From the NCBI RefSeq assembly GCF_007859715.1, contig NZ_SJPG01000001.1:6342001-6406000 (forward strand): a stretch of DNA of 64,000 bases, read 5' to 3'. Numbering within the stretch: the stretch's first letter is position 1; each line of letters starts with the position of its first letter. Made by a program: the position numbers and the translations under genes. Positions 1 to 8,408 of this stretch are shown here, piece by piece. The stretch is from Rubinisphaera italica. GTDB lineage: Bacteria > Planctomycetota > Planctomycetia > Planctomycetales > Planctomycetaceae. The notes beneath the pieces were generated by a model that was not told the DNA's origin, ran no database searches, and saw only the letters and a program-made list of their open reading frames with translations.

Positions 1-860
1 TTTCGACCATTTCTTAGCGCTGCTAAAGTTGTTGTACCGGTTCCAAGAAATGGATCCAAAACTGTATCACCAACAAAACTGAACATTTTGACTAATCGTT
101 CTGCTAATTCCAGTGGATAGGGGGCAGGATGATTTTTCGTTGAAGCACCAGTAACTCCACTCCAAATTTGTTGAAACCATTCCCTGTGTTTTGCTTCTGG
201 AATCACACTTAGTATTCGATTCGCAGTAGTAGGCTTCCGATATCCACCTGGCTTGCGCTCCATTAAAATGAATTCTATGTCATTCTTGATGACAGAGTTG
301 GGTTCGTATGGCTTCCCTAGAAACGAAGAACCCCCTTCCACCTCGTAAGAGGCATTCGCAATCTTATGCCAGATGATAGGGGCTAGATTGTCATAGCCAA
401 TCGTACGACAATGTTCTTGGATTGTCGCGTGAAGCGGTACGACTGTATGTCGTCCTTTATTTTTTTTCCGGGAAAGGCAGACATCTCCGACAACGCAAAT
501 TAATCGCCCACCTGGGACAAGTGAGTCGTAGCACTTTTTCCAAACCTGATCCAACTGGTCAATAAAATGATCGTATTCAACAATGTGACCAAGCTGTCCT
601 TCTGAATCTTTGTATTTCTTTAAGCTCCAATAGGGAGGCGAAGTCACAATCAGGTGAACAGATTCCGGTTCCAGAGTCATTTCTCTGGCATCTTCACAAT
701 AAATATTATGAAATGTTGGAATTCGGCTTACAGATTCACTGATGATATCAGTCAACTGAGTGTTTTTTGCAATAGCAGGAATTGCAGTTTGCAAATCAGG
801 TAAATCAGCAACTTCTGGGGGAATAAATTCCTCTAATGAAATTGAATTTAATACAGGCAA
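1..860 (-). CDS. DNA methyltransferase (N4-cytosine/N6-adenine type), C-terminus cut by window edge
   Basis: Reading the minus strand from 860 to the window edge gives about 286 residues with no stop. Residues 73-78 read TSPPYW, the motif IV catalytic loop of amino-methyltransferases, and residues 269-275 read DPFLGTG, the S-adenosylmethionine-binding motif I. Motif IV before motif I is the order of the beta class; the SPPY form is more typical of N4-cytosine than N6-adenine enzymes, but this is not decisive. The start is set at a TTG codon (858-860) because GAGG sits seven bases upstream and the only in-frame ATG (678-680) is too close to motif IV. A short tail beyond motif I is missing. No restriction enzyme gene lies on the visible side, so it may be an orphan or part of a system extending to the left. 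Confidence 0.85.
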   Translation of the reverse strand, partial: MPVLNSISLEEFIPPEVADLPDLQTAIPAIAKNTQLTDIISESVSRIPTFHNIYCEDAREMTLEPESVHLIVTSPPYWSLKKYKDSEGQLGHIVEYDHFIDQLDQVWKKCYDSLVPGGRLICVVGDVCLSRKKNKGRHTVVPLHATIQEHCRTIGYDNLAPIIWHKIANASYEVEGGSSFLGKPYEPNSVIKNDIEFILMERKPGGYRKPTTANRILSVIPEAKHREWFQQIWSGVTGASTKNHPAPYPLELAERLVKMFSFVGDTVLDPFLGTGTTTLAALRNGR

Positions 861-961
861 TTGATGGCCTCATAAAACAGATGATATGCAGTAGTGATTT
901 TCGGGACCGAACAAATTGCGGAAAATATTTATCTGTAGATAGTTTAATCAATTTACTCTCT

Positions 962-2053
962 CTACGGAATCCAAACCCGAACTCGATGATTGGAACTGTC
1001 GCCAATATAAACGCGACCATCAGGACCGAAGCAGACGCTGTGTGGACGGTTCAGTTTGCAGTTGAGGGGATCGCCATCGGGGCCATCTCCCTTTTTTCCA
1101 TTCCCGACGATCGTCTTGATGACTCCCGTTTTGCCATCGATCCAGCGAATGGTGTGGCTTTCGGTGTCAGCAAATACGATGTTGCCATCTTTGTCGACGG
1201 CGATCCCTTTCGGACCGGCCAGTTGTGCCTGAGCGGCTGGTCCGCCATCACCGCTATAACCCTGTTTTCCGCCGGTGCCGGCTACGTGATGGATTCGTGA
1301 TGTTTTCAGATCAATTCGATAGATTGCATTTCCTTCTCTGAGGGCGAGCCAGAGGTTTTCGCCATCGTAATCGAGTGCCCGGGGACCACTGACAGGAATG
1401 TCCCCCAGTTTGGCGTTTTCTGGGAGTTTCTGTTTCTTTCCATCACCGAGAATTGTGGTGACAATTCGTGTCTGCGGATTGACGACTCGCAATCGATTAT
1501 TGCTGATATCGCAAATAAACAGATTATCTTTGTCGTCAAAAGCAATCGAATGCGGGCGATTGAACATCGCTTTTGTTGCAACCTGACCATCTCCACCGAA
1601 GCCAGCCTTGCCAGTGCCTGCCAGCGTCGCGATCGTCCCGGTTTTTGCATCGACGCCGCGTACAATGTGATTCATCATTTCAACAAAGATCATATTTCCC
1701 TGAGAATCGAACCGTACCTCGTAAGGTTCAAACAGTTCTGCTTCGGTGGCGATTCCCCCATCTCCCGAGTAGCCAGATTTCCCAGTCCCTGCGACGGTGC
1801 TCGTTTCCAATGACTCTAGATCGATGCGGCGAATCACATGATTCTTCGTTTCACACACATAGAGAGCTCCATCGGGACCAACGACAACGCCGAACGGTTC
1901 ATTGCAGGTCGCTTCAGTCGATTTCCCGCCGTCTCCCGTATAGCCTGCTTTTCCATTTCCCAGCAGAGTCTTGACTTCTGCAGGCTCTACTGGAGTAGAG
2001 CACAGCTGGAATGATGAGATTGTGAGCATAGTGAGCAATATGATTTTGAGCAT
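962..2053 (-). CDS. Exported NHL-repeat beta-propeller protein
   Basis: 363 residues. A hydrophobic N-terminus (about residues 1-18) looks like a Sec signal peptide. The rest is a series of repeats each containing a GTGKxGYSGDGG-type loop followed by a xPxGVxxDxxGNxxxxDxxNHxIR strand set, the pattern of NHL six-bladed propellers common in exported planctomycete proteins. Start ATG has AGAGG six to seven bases upstream. Ligand and function are unknown; NHL propellers usually bind partners rather than catalyse. It is transcribed away from the hairpin repeat at 2074-2157, in the same direction as the peptidase gene beyond it. Confidence 0.85.
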   Translation of the reverse strand: MLKIILLTMLTISSFQLCSTPVEPAEVKTLLGNGKAGYTGDGGKSTEATCNEPFGVVVGPDGALYVCETKNHVIRRIDLESLETSTVAGTGKSGYSGDGGIATEAELFEPYEVRFDSQGNMIFVEMMNHIVRGVDAKTGTIATLAGTGKAGFGGDGQVATKAMFNRPHSIAFDDKDNLFICDISNNRLRVVNPQTRIVTTILGDGKKQKLPENAKLGDIPVSGPRALDYDGENLWLALREGNAIYRIDLKTSRIHHVAGTGGKQGYSGDGGPAAQAQLAGPKGIAVDKDGNIVFADTESHTIRWIDGKTGVIKTIVGNGKKGDGPDGDPLNCKLNRPHSVCFGPDGRVYIGDSSNHRVRVWIP

Positions 2054-2073
2054 GAGTTATCCTCTTTTAAGTC

Positions 2074-2157
2074 GGGTGGCGGGGGCGCTCTCGAAGAGAA
2101 GCCCCCGAGGTGAAAAAGTTCGGGGGCTTCCGCAAAGGCGGAGCGCCCCCGCCACCC
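2074..2157. repeat. R1 palindromic repeat, copy 1 (84 bp)
   Basis: Outer arms GGGTGGCGGGGGCGCTC and its reverse complement enclose an inner AGCCCCCG/CGGGGGCT pair, so the unit can fold as a double hairpin. Copies 2 (37025-37099) and 3 (56267-56351) share the arms. It fills the 123-bp gap between two minus-strand genes. Confidence 0.9.
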
Positions 2158-2176
2158 TGGATTTTAACATTATTAG

Positions 2177-2653
2177 TTATCGCAGCCACTCGGACATGAT
2201 ATCCGAGATCTCTTCTCCCTCAAGCGTTTCGTGGGCAAGAAGGTGATCGACGATGGCAGCCGTTGCGGCCCAGGCGTTGTCTTCATCAAAAAAACGATAT
2301 AGTTCAATTGCCATATTTTCCAGATACGCCAGTCTGCGTTTGGGTTGCTTCTCCAGAGGCTCTGCCCAGCGCCAAGCGTCCTGCCAGTCCTGTGCCCACT
2401 CGGCAACCAGAGCAGGATGAAATGGTTCCTGCCGATAAATCATCTCCACTACTGGTCCTGCGAGTGCAATCCGAACACGATCTCCCAGGTCCTCTTTCGT
2501 TAATTGCGTATTCGACCACACGATTGTGACATCGCCGTAACGTTCGGGGCCATCATCCCAGTCGGGATCGATCGTGATCGACTCGACGAGCGCCCCGAGA
2601 TAAACCGCCATCATTGCATGGCCAGCTTCGTGATAAGCGGTAAGTTCGAGCAT
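2177..2653 (-). CDS. Small HEAGH zinc metallopeptidase (M41/FtsH peptidase-like), stand-alone
   Basis: 158 residues. H8-E9-A-G-H12 is the HExxH zinc signature in the exact HEAGH form of the FtsH (M41) protease domain. The region around residues 60-95 (LAGPVVEMIY, then an Asp-rich helix) resembles the FtsH helix that supplies the third zinc ligand, an Asp. There is no AAA ATPase domain and no membrane segment, so this is a bare peptidase-like domain, far shorter than FtsH (about 600 residues). No convincing ribosome-binding site precedes the ATG, but no better in-frame start exists. Substrate unknown; it could also be a binding module that keeps the fold. Confidence 0.75.
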   Translation of the reverse strand: MLELTAYHEAGHAMMAVYLGALVESITIDPDWDDGPERYGDVTIVWSNTQLTKEDLGDRVRIALAGPVVEMIYRQEPFHPALVAEWAQDWQDAWRWAEPLEKQPKRRLAYLENMAIELYRFFDEDNAWAATAAIVDHLLAHETLEGEEISDIMSEWLR

Positions 2654-2878
2654 GATCGGGTGTCGGGATTCGGGTCTGGGGATTCGAATTAAATATTGTG
2701 AATTGAGAGAGAATTGTCGTGAGAGAACCTCGAATCCGTTTCAAAAACTCTAGCCACTGGCCACTCAACACTGGCCTATCATCAACATTCAACCCATTCC
2801 TTCCTTGCGGCTCAACGATTGACTTGGCAAAGTATAGTGAATTCCCACCTCGCACTTCACTCCACTGAAAGGGTTGTC

Positions 2879-4279
2879 ATGCAAAAGTTTCACTGGCTGC
2901 TGATTGTCTTCCTGATTCTTCCCGCAACATTAACTGCAGACGATGCCAAACCGAATCAGGTTTTCATGGCCGGATCTGCGAAAAGTAACATTACTCCCCC
3001 GCTCGGTGAGAATCTTGTTGGTAACTGGGTACCGACCCCTTCAACCAATATTCACGATGAACTCCACGCACGTTGTCTCGTACTCGATAATGGCGAAACG
3101 AAAATTGCCTTCGTTGTTTGCGATAGCCTCGGCTTGAAACGCGAAGTCTGTGACGAAGCCCGCGCTCTGATTTGCAGCGAAACCGATATTGAACCGGATC
3201 ACATTCTGATCTCCGCCACGCATACCCACTCGGCGACTCCGGCGACCAGTGAAGCTTATCAACCATTTCTCGTACGTCGTATTGCTGATGGTGTTCGTCG
3301 AGCAATGGCAAATCGTCAACCCGCGCGCATCGGTTGGGGGGGTGTCGATGAGCCCTCCGAAGTTTTCAATCGCCGCTGGTACACGACCGATCCCGAGGCC
3401 CTGAAGAATCCTTTCGGTGGTATCGATCAAGTCCGCATGAATCCTCCGCGTGCCAGCGCCAACTTATTACGACCTGCAGGCCCGATTGATCCCGAAGTTT
3501 CTTTTCTAAGCGTGCAGACACTGGAGGGAAAACCAATCGCATTACTGGCGAATTATTCTCTGCACTATGTCGGAGGAGTGAAAAGAGGCGATGTCTCAGC
3601 CGATTACTTTGCGATCTTCTCTGAACGGATTGGAGAGTTGATGAATACTGATGCCAACTTTGTCGGCATCATGTCCAACGGCACCAGTGGAGATATCAAT
3701 AACATTAACTTTCAGGAGAAGTCTGAACGACGCGAGCCTTATGAGCAGATGACAAACGTCGCTAACCTGATCGCCGAGCGAGTTTACGAAGCTCATCAGC
3801 AGATTGAATTTCAGGACTGGATTCCCCTCGATGCGGCCAGTCGCGATTTGACTTTGCAATATCGTAAACCAGACAAAGCGATGCAGGATTACTTCGCCAA
3901 GGTAATGCAGCAACCTGAAGATGCCGTACTTTATCAACGGCACGAGCGAACTTACGCCGGACGTGTGCAATCGCTACTTGAAGGGCCAGACTCCACAGAA
4001 GTGATGTTGCAGGTCGTAAGAATTGGAGATCTGGCAGTGACCGCGATTCCATTCGAAACCTTTGCGGAAATCGGCCTGGAACTCAAAGAGAAAACCCCCT
4101 TCGCCGACACATTCACCATCGAACTGGCCAATGGCTGGTATGGCTATTTGCCAACTCCCGAACAACACAAACTTGGTGGCTACGAAACCTGGATGGGCAC
4201 TAACAAAGTTCAGTTCGATGCCTCCGACCTCATCGAGAAAACATTGTTTGAGTTGATGGATGAAGTTTCTGACAAGTAA
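2879..4279 (+). CDS. Neutral/alkaline ceramidase-like exported hydrolase
   Basis: 466 residues from the ATG at 2879, chosen over an upstream in-frame ATG at 2819 because it starts the signal peptide (residues 1-20, cleaved near LTADD) and has AAAGGG upstream. The sequence matches the N-terminal domain of the neutral ceramidase family (Pfam 04734): an early TPPLG segment, the zinc-ligand stretch ATHTHSATP around residue 135, and a later NGTSGDINN loop. Family members hydrolyse ceramide to sphingosine and fatty acid; in planctomycetes the family is expanded and the real substrate is usually unknown. The C-terminal immunoglobulin-like domain of full-length ceramidases is absent. Confidence 0.8.
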   Translation: MQKFHWLLIVFLILPATLTADDAKPNQVFMAGSAKSNITPPLGENLVGNWVPTPSTNIHDELHARCLVLDNGETKIAFVVCDSLGLKREVCDEARALICSETDIEPDHILISATHTHSATPATSEAYQPFLVRRIADGVRRAMANRQPARIGWGGVDEPSEVFNRRWYTTDPEALKNPFGGIDQVRMNPPRASANLLRPAGPIDPEVSFLSVQTLEGKPIALLANYSLHYVGGVKRGDVSADYFAIFSERIGELMNTDANFVGIMSNGTSGDINNINFQEKSERREPYEQMTNVANLIAERVYEAHQQIEFQDWIPLDAASRDLTLQYRKPDKAMQDYFAKVMQQPEDAVLYQRHERTYAGRVQSLLEGPDSTEVMLQVVRIGDLAVTAIPFETFAEIGLELKEKTPFADTFTIELANGWYGYLPTPEQHKLGGYETWMGTNKVQFDASDLIEKTLFELMDEVSDK

Positions 4280-4297
4280 ATGGAAATTCAATTATTG

Positions 4298-4560
4298 GGT
4301 GCACGTCCCAGCACTGTAGGTCAGGCACTGCCTGACGAAATGTGTGTGCTACCTCGTTTGTTGTCATTCAGTTCGTAGTTTGGGTTACGGAACGCGTAAC
4401 CCAAACTTTCTGGATTCAATTCGACTCTTTGATTTCTCATCAGTTGTTAGAATTTGTTGGGTTTCGTTTCGCAAACCCAACCTACTTCTACAAACCCGAT
4501 GCGCAAGCGAATGAGTCAATATTCTCAGGATGCTAATGACACACTCGCTTGCGCTACGTG
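4298..4560. repeat. Cluster of four palindromes in the 305-bp spacer
   Basis: The spacer between the ceramidase-like gene and the minus-strand gene at 4585 is almost entirely inverted repeats: GTCAGGCAC/GCCTGAC at 4320-4336, AGTTTGGGTTACG with its complement at 4377-4407, GTTGGGTTT with its complement at 4456-4481, and GCGCAAGCGA with its complement at 4501-4554. The two flanking genes converge, so some may act as terminators, but none has a clear T-tract. Confidence 0.75.
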
Positions 4561-4584
4561 CTTGTAATGTCGGGGGATCGTCAC

Positions 4585-5493
4585 CTATTCAATGTTAACT
4601 CCCCACGCGTCCAGCATCTTTTTCAACAATGCTTTCTGCTGCTCGCCAATCTGTGGGTCCGAGTATGCCTCCTGCAACAGCTTTTCATTCTCCGGGCTCT
4701 GAAAGTGATAGAAGTCCTGCGTGTATTTCAGCCAGTCGATCCGGGTTGTTGTGAAGTTGTTATCACGCAGTTTTTTGAGATCTTTAATTTGTGAAACAAG
4801 CAGTTTTTCATAGTCGTTATCGAATGGCTGAATAATGCATCGCGCCTCTGGCATCGCATGGTCGATTTCTCCTTCTTCATTTTTCGGAAACGTGCTCCCG
4901 AAATGACCAACATCAACCAGCACCAGTTTTACCTTTTTCACGCCCTGATATTTCTTCATCAGTTCGTGAATCCTCTTGAGGATTTCTTGCCGTCCCGAAA
5001 CTGCACTCCAGTCGTTCACATAAACACTGTCATCATCAATCGAAATCAGGAATTGCAGTGGGCCGGAATTTGGAGACTGAAAATCTTTGAACAGCAGAAA
5101 TTCCGTCTGGTTTTTCTTCCAGTCTGGTAATTGAGCGGCGAGTCTTCCGCCGGGCGAGGAAAGATCATAGCTCCAGTAGTATTGATCGTAAGCTCGAACC
5201 TGCCCTGCATCTTCCTGTTCATAGACGAGTCTGTTCGCTTCTGTCTGATGCTTCGGCAATTTCCACACTCGCTTGATGTGACCAGTTGGCATCAGTTCCA
5301 GTTGCGTCACTTTTTGTCGGGGCTCTTCCACCTGAAATGACTTGACGTTCACAGTCATAATTTCAGAAGAATTTGCCACGAGCGCTTCCAGAGTCGGTTT
5401 TGTGACACCCGGATCCTGTGCCTGCGCGGCAATCGCTTGCAAAGTAATCGCCAGGACTGCTCCCCAAATACAACTCATGTATGGCTTCATCTG
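4585..5493 (-). CDS. Exported protein of unknown function
   Basis: 302 residues from the ATG at 5493, preferred over an ATG eight codons upstream because GGGGGAT sits just before it. Residues 1-25 form a signal peptide ending in AQAQ. The mature part is soluble, mixed charge, with no repeats or transmembrane segments. Tryptophan/tyrosine-rich strands in the first half (RVWKLPKHQ, YYWSYDLSSPGG) suggest an outer-membrane-lipoprotein-carrier-like or DUF-type beta fold, but I do not recognise the family. It converges with the ceramidase-like gene and is divergent from the polymerase gene 88 bp away. Confidence 0.65.
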   Translation of the reverse strand, partial: QMKPYMSCIWGAVLAITLQAIAAQAQDPGVTKPTLEALVANSSEIMTVNVKSFQVEEPRQKVTQLELMPTGHIKRVWKLPKHQTEANRLVYEQEDAGQVRAYDQYYWSYDLSSPGGRLAAQLPDWKKNQTEFLLFKDFQSPNSGPLQFLISIDDDSVYVNDWSAVSGRQEILKRIHELMKKYQGVKKVKLVLVDVGHFGSTFPKNEEGEIDHAMPEARCIIQPFDNDYEKLLVSQIKDLKKLRDNNFTTTRIDWLKYTQDFYHFQSPENEKLLQEAYSDPQIGEQQKALLKKMLDAWGVNIE

Positions 5494-5581
5494 ATCCCCC
5501 GGTTGAATTTTTGCCAAAGTTCTTCAATTCAGTAAAAATAACTAGATATGAATGTACACTTCTTCCGATGCGTGATACAAC

Positions 5582-6832
5582 ATGAACATGTGTATTAATT
5601 GGCTATTTGTGGACATGAATTCCTACTTTGCTTCGGTCGAGCAACAGTTGCGGCCCGAATTGCGCGGGAAGCCGGTTGGCGTTATTCCAATGATGGCCGA
5701 CACAACCTGTTGTATTGCAGCCAGTTACGAAGCAAAGGCATTTGGCATTAAAACGGGAACGCGTGTTTCGGATGCCAGAATTCTCTGCCCGGAGATCAAT
5801 CTGGTTGTCTCCCGAACGCGGGAATATGTGGAGTATCACAAGCGGATTGTGAAGGCGGTCGAGTCGGTATTGCCGGTCGATCAGATTCACTCGATCGACG
5901 AAATGTCCTGCCGCCTGCTCGGTGCGGATGGCGAATATGCACGGGCATTGCAATTAGGAAAAGCTGTCAAAAATGCGATCAAAACCCGTGTCGGGATCGC
6001 GCTGCGAAGTTCGGTGGGACTGGCTCCGAATCGCCTGCTCGCCAAGGTGGCCAGCAATATGCAGAAGCCGGATGGCCTGACATTGATTCGCCCGACCGAT
6101 TTGCCGGACTGCCTGCATCAACTGGAGTTGACCGACCTGCCCGGCATCGGCAAGCAGATGGAGAAGCGGTTTCATCGAGCCGGGATTTTTACGGTGAAAA
6201 AGTTATGCGAGCAGCCGAGTCATCGTCTGCATGAGGTGTGGGGCGGCGTGGTTGGAGATCGCTGGTGGCATATTTTGCGGGGAGAAGATCTGACCGAGAA
6301 GCCGACGCAGCGGCGGACAGTGGGACATTCGCATGTGCTCCCACCCAATGCACGCAATGATCGTGATGCTTATGCGATTCTCGTCAAGCTGACGCACAAA
6401 GCGGCTGTCCGTTTGCGGGACATGAATTACTGGTGCGGCTCTTTCACAGTCAAAGTCAGTTTCTGGGAGCGGGGGGTCTGGACGGAAACCCGAAAAGTGG
6501 GTGATGTTCAGGACACGCCGGCTCTGTTGGCGGCGCTGGCGGAAATGTGGGCCTTGCGCCCTCAGGGAGCGATTCCCTTCAAGGTCGATCTCACGCTGTT
6601 CAATTTGAAATCGTCAAAGAGTTGTTCTCTGCCATTGTTCCCCGAGCAGCAACGTCGGCAGAGCCTGGTCAAAACGATGGATGCGATCAATCTGAAAATG
6701 GGAGAGGGAGCCTTATATCTGGCAGCCATGCACGGCTCCCGCGAATCAGCACCCGACCGCATCGCTTTCCAGTCAATCCCCGAATGCCGCCCAAAACATC
6801 CCTCTGCTGGCGAGGTGGAAGAAGTTTATTGA
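5582..6832 (+). CDS. Y-family translesion DNA polymerase (DinB/Pol IV-like)
   Basis: 416 residues, the usual length for a Y-family polymerase. The palm carries D11 in LFVDMNSYFASVE and D106-E107 in HSIDEMS, the three metal-binding carboxylates. A thumb helix-hairpin-helix is visible around residues 175-190 (LTDLPGIGKQMEKR), followed by a little-finger domain. Near the C-terminus SLPLF (about residues 345-349) fits a beta-clamp-binding pentapeptide. It would copy past DNA lesions at the replication fork. No LexA-type box was recognised upstream, and no imuA or dnaE2 partner is adjacent. The SIDEM variant, rather than SIDEA, marks it as a divergent branch. Confidence 0.88.
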   Translation: MNMCINWLFVDMNSYFASVEQQLRPELRGKPVGVIPMMADTTCCIAASYEAKAFGIKTGTRVSDARILCPEINLVVSRTREYVEYHKRIVKAVESVLPVDQIHSIDEMSCRLLGADGEYARALQLGKAVKNAIKTRVGIALRSSVGLAPNRLLAKVASNMQKPDGLTLIRPTDLPDCLHQLELTDLPGIGKQMEKRFHRAGIFTVKKLCEQPSHRLHEVWGGVVGDRWWHILRGEDLTEKPTQRRTVGHSHVLPPNARNDRDAYAILVKLTHKAAVRLRDMNYWCGSFTVKVSFWERGVWTETRKVGDVQDTPALLAALAEMWALRPQGAIPFKVDLTLFNLKSSKSCSLPLFPEQQRRQSLVKTMDAINLKMGEGALYLAAMHGSRESAPDRIAFQSIPECRPKHPSAGEVEEVY

Positions 6833-6883
6833 AGATGCGAGGGTTACAGTGAGAGTGTCTGGGGGCGAATGAAAAAGAGTGCT

Positions 6884-8293
6884 TCAAAGTAATTCGCGAA
6901 TCGCTTTGCCTTCATCAAGCAAATACTGCGGGCGGCCTTGCAGGTCGTTGATGGTGATCTGATGAGGGTTGATGCCGAGTTGATGATAGACCGTTGCGAA
7001 CATGTCCTTATAAGTGACGGGACGATCTGCCACTTCTCCTCCGAGACGATCGGTCGCACCGATAACCTGACCAGTTTTCAAGCCGCCCCCTGCGAGAATC
7101 GCTGGACCAACTTTGGGCCAATGATCTCGCCCGCCATTTTTATTGACGCGGGGAGTTCGACCGAATTCCCCCCAGGCGAGGATCGTGACATCTTCCAGCA
7201 AGCCACGTTCTTCGAGATCGGCGACCAGGGTGGTCAGGCCATGATCGACAATCGGTAATAAATTCTGCATGCGAGGGAAGTTGGAGGAATGCGTATCAAA
7301 ATCGCTGATCGAAAGACTGACAACGCGAACCCCCGCTTCAATCAGCCGGCGAGCCATCAGAAACTTTTTCACCGAATGAGATGATTCACTGGTCACAGAT
7401 TGGCTGCCGGGACGATTTTCGGGCAGCGAATAACGTTCGACAATGCGGGGATCTTCCTGAGACAAATCGACCGCTTCTGCCAGTTTACCGGAGGTGAGAA
7501 TGCTGACCGCCTGCTGCTGAAACTGATCCATCGCCTGCATCATGCCCTGCTGATCGATCGCGCGGCGGATCTTGTCGAGATCGTCGAGCAGTGAAAGACG
7601 TCGATCCATCCGATTGGTGGAGAGCGCTTCGTTCAATGTTAAAGAGACGGTGTGATCGCCTCCGAGCCGATTCAGTTCGCCCTTCATACCCGATTCGAGT
7701 TCCCGCTCAAACATGGAAGACATATCGGGACGAAACGGTTGATAAGCTGGTCCTAGAAAACCGGCGCGTGCGCTGTTTCGAACAAGCGGTCGTCCCTGCA
7801 TCATGTCGACAAAGGTGGGAACCTGATCGGTGGATTGGCTTTTCAGACGAGACATTGTACAGCCCAGGGCGGGTCGGCCTCCCATCGATTTCAAATCGCT
7901 TTCCGCAAATCCACTTTGACATTGAAATGCATCGTGTCGTCCGACCGAACCGGTCAAACTTCTGATGAATGCAAACTTATCGGCAGCAGCGGCCACCTTG
8001 GGCATTAACTCGCTGATTTGAATTCCTGGTACAGCAGTTGATATGGGAGCAAATGGGCCACGAATTTCAGAAGGGGCAGAGATCTTGGGATCGATTGTTT
8101 CATATTGTGGAGCTCCCCCATCCAGATGCACCATGATGAGTGACTTCGCACGCTGAGAAGACGTACGCTGATTCTCTGCTCTCAACAATGCCGGTAAAGA
8201 GAGTGCAGTTCCGGCGAAAGTTCCGATGGTAAGAAATTCTCTACGGAGAATTCCATCGCAATGTCGAAATTGTCGGCCCGATATTCTCAGCAT
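6884..8293 (-). CDS. DUF1501 exported protein (alkaline-phosphatase/sulfatase fold)
   Basis: 469 residues. The N-terminus has RREFLTIG followed by a hydrophobic stretch, a twin-arginine type signal. The body shows LDGGAPQYETIDPK, then GRHDAFQCQSGF and the C-terminal WGEFGRTPRVNKNGGRDHWP, the hallmark DUF1501 metal-site motif. In planctomycetes these genes usually travel with cytochrome-like DUF1549/DUF1553 partners; here the divergent neighbour is instead a CxxCH heme protein, 115 bp away, suggesting a shared promoter region. The exact role is unknown. GGGGAT precedes the start. Confidence 0.88.
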   Translation of the reverse strand: MLRISGRQFRHCDGILRREFLTIGTFAGTALSLPALLRAENQRTSSQRAKSLIMVHLDGGAPQYETIDPKISAPSEIRGPFAPISTAVPGIQISELMPKVAAAADKFAFIRSLTGSVGRHDAFQCQSGFAESDLKSMGGRPALGCTMSRLKSQSTDQVPTFVDMMQGRPLVRNSARAGFLGPAYQPFRPDMSSMFERELESGMKGELNRLGGDHTVSLTLNEALSTNRMDRRLSLLDDLDKIRRAIDQQGMMQAMDQFQQQAVSILTSGKLAEAVDLSQEDPRIVERYSLPENRPGSQSVTSESSHSVKKFLMARRLIEAGVRVVSLSISDFDTHSSNFPRMQNLLPIVDHGLTTLVADLEERGLLEDVTILAWGEFGRTPRVNKNGGRDHWPKVGPAILAGGGLKTGQVIGATDRLGGEVADRPVTYKDMFATVYHQLGINPHQITINDLQGRPQYLLDEGKAIRELL

Positions 8294-8408
8294 TTTTTAT
8301 CCCCACGGAATTGATCGTGCTGTTGTGATCCCGTTAACATATCAGTTTTGATCGATTCGTCGAGAGCAGTCAACACTGATTAAATATTGAAATGAAAAAG
8401 AGGTCCTC
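8294..8408. promoter_or_regulatory. Divergent promoter region between DUF1501 and heme-protein genes
   Basis: This 115-bp AT-rich spacer must hold the promoters of both diverging genes. No specific sigma-factor box was identified by eye. Confidence 0.35.

Noticed and set aside
836..1300. 154-residue plus-strand ORF opposite the NHL gene
   Set aside because: Antisense shadow of the repeat-rich NHL gene; no own ribosome-binding site or domain.
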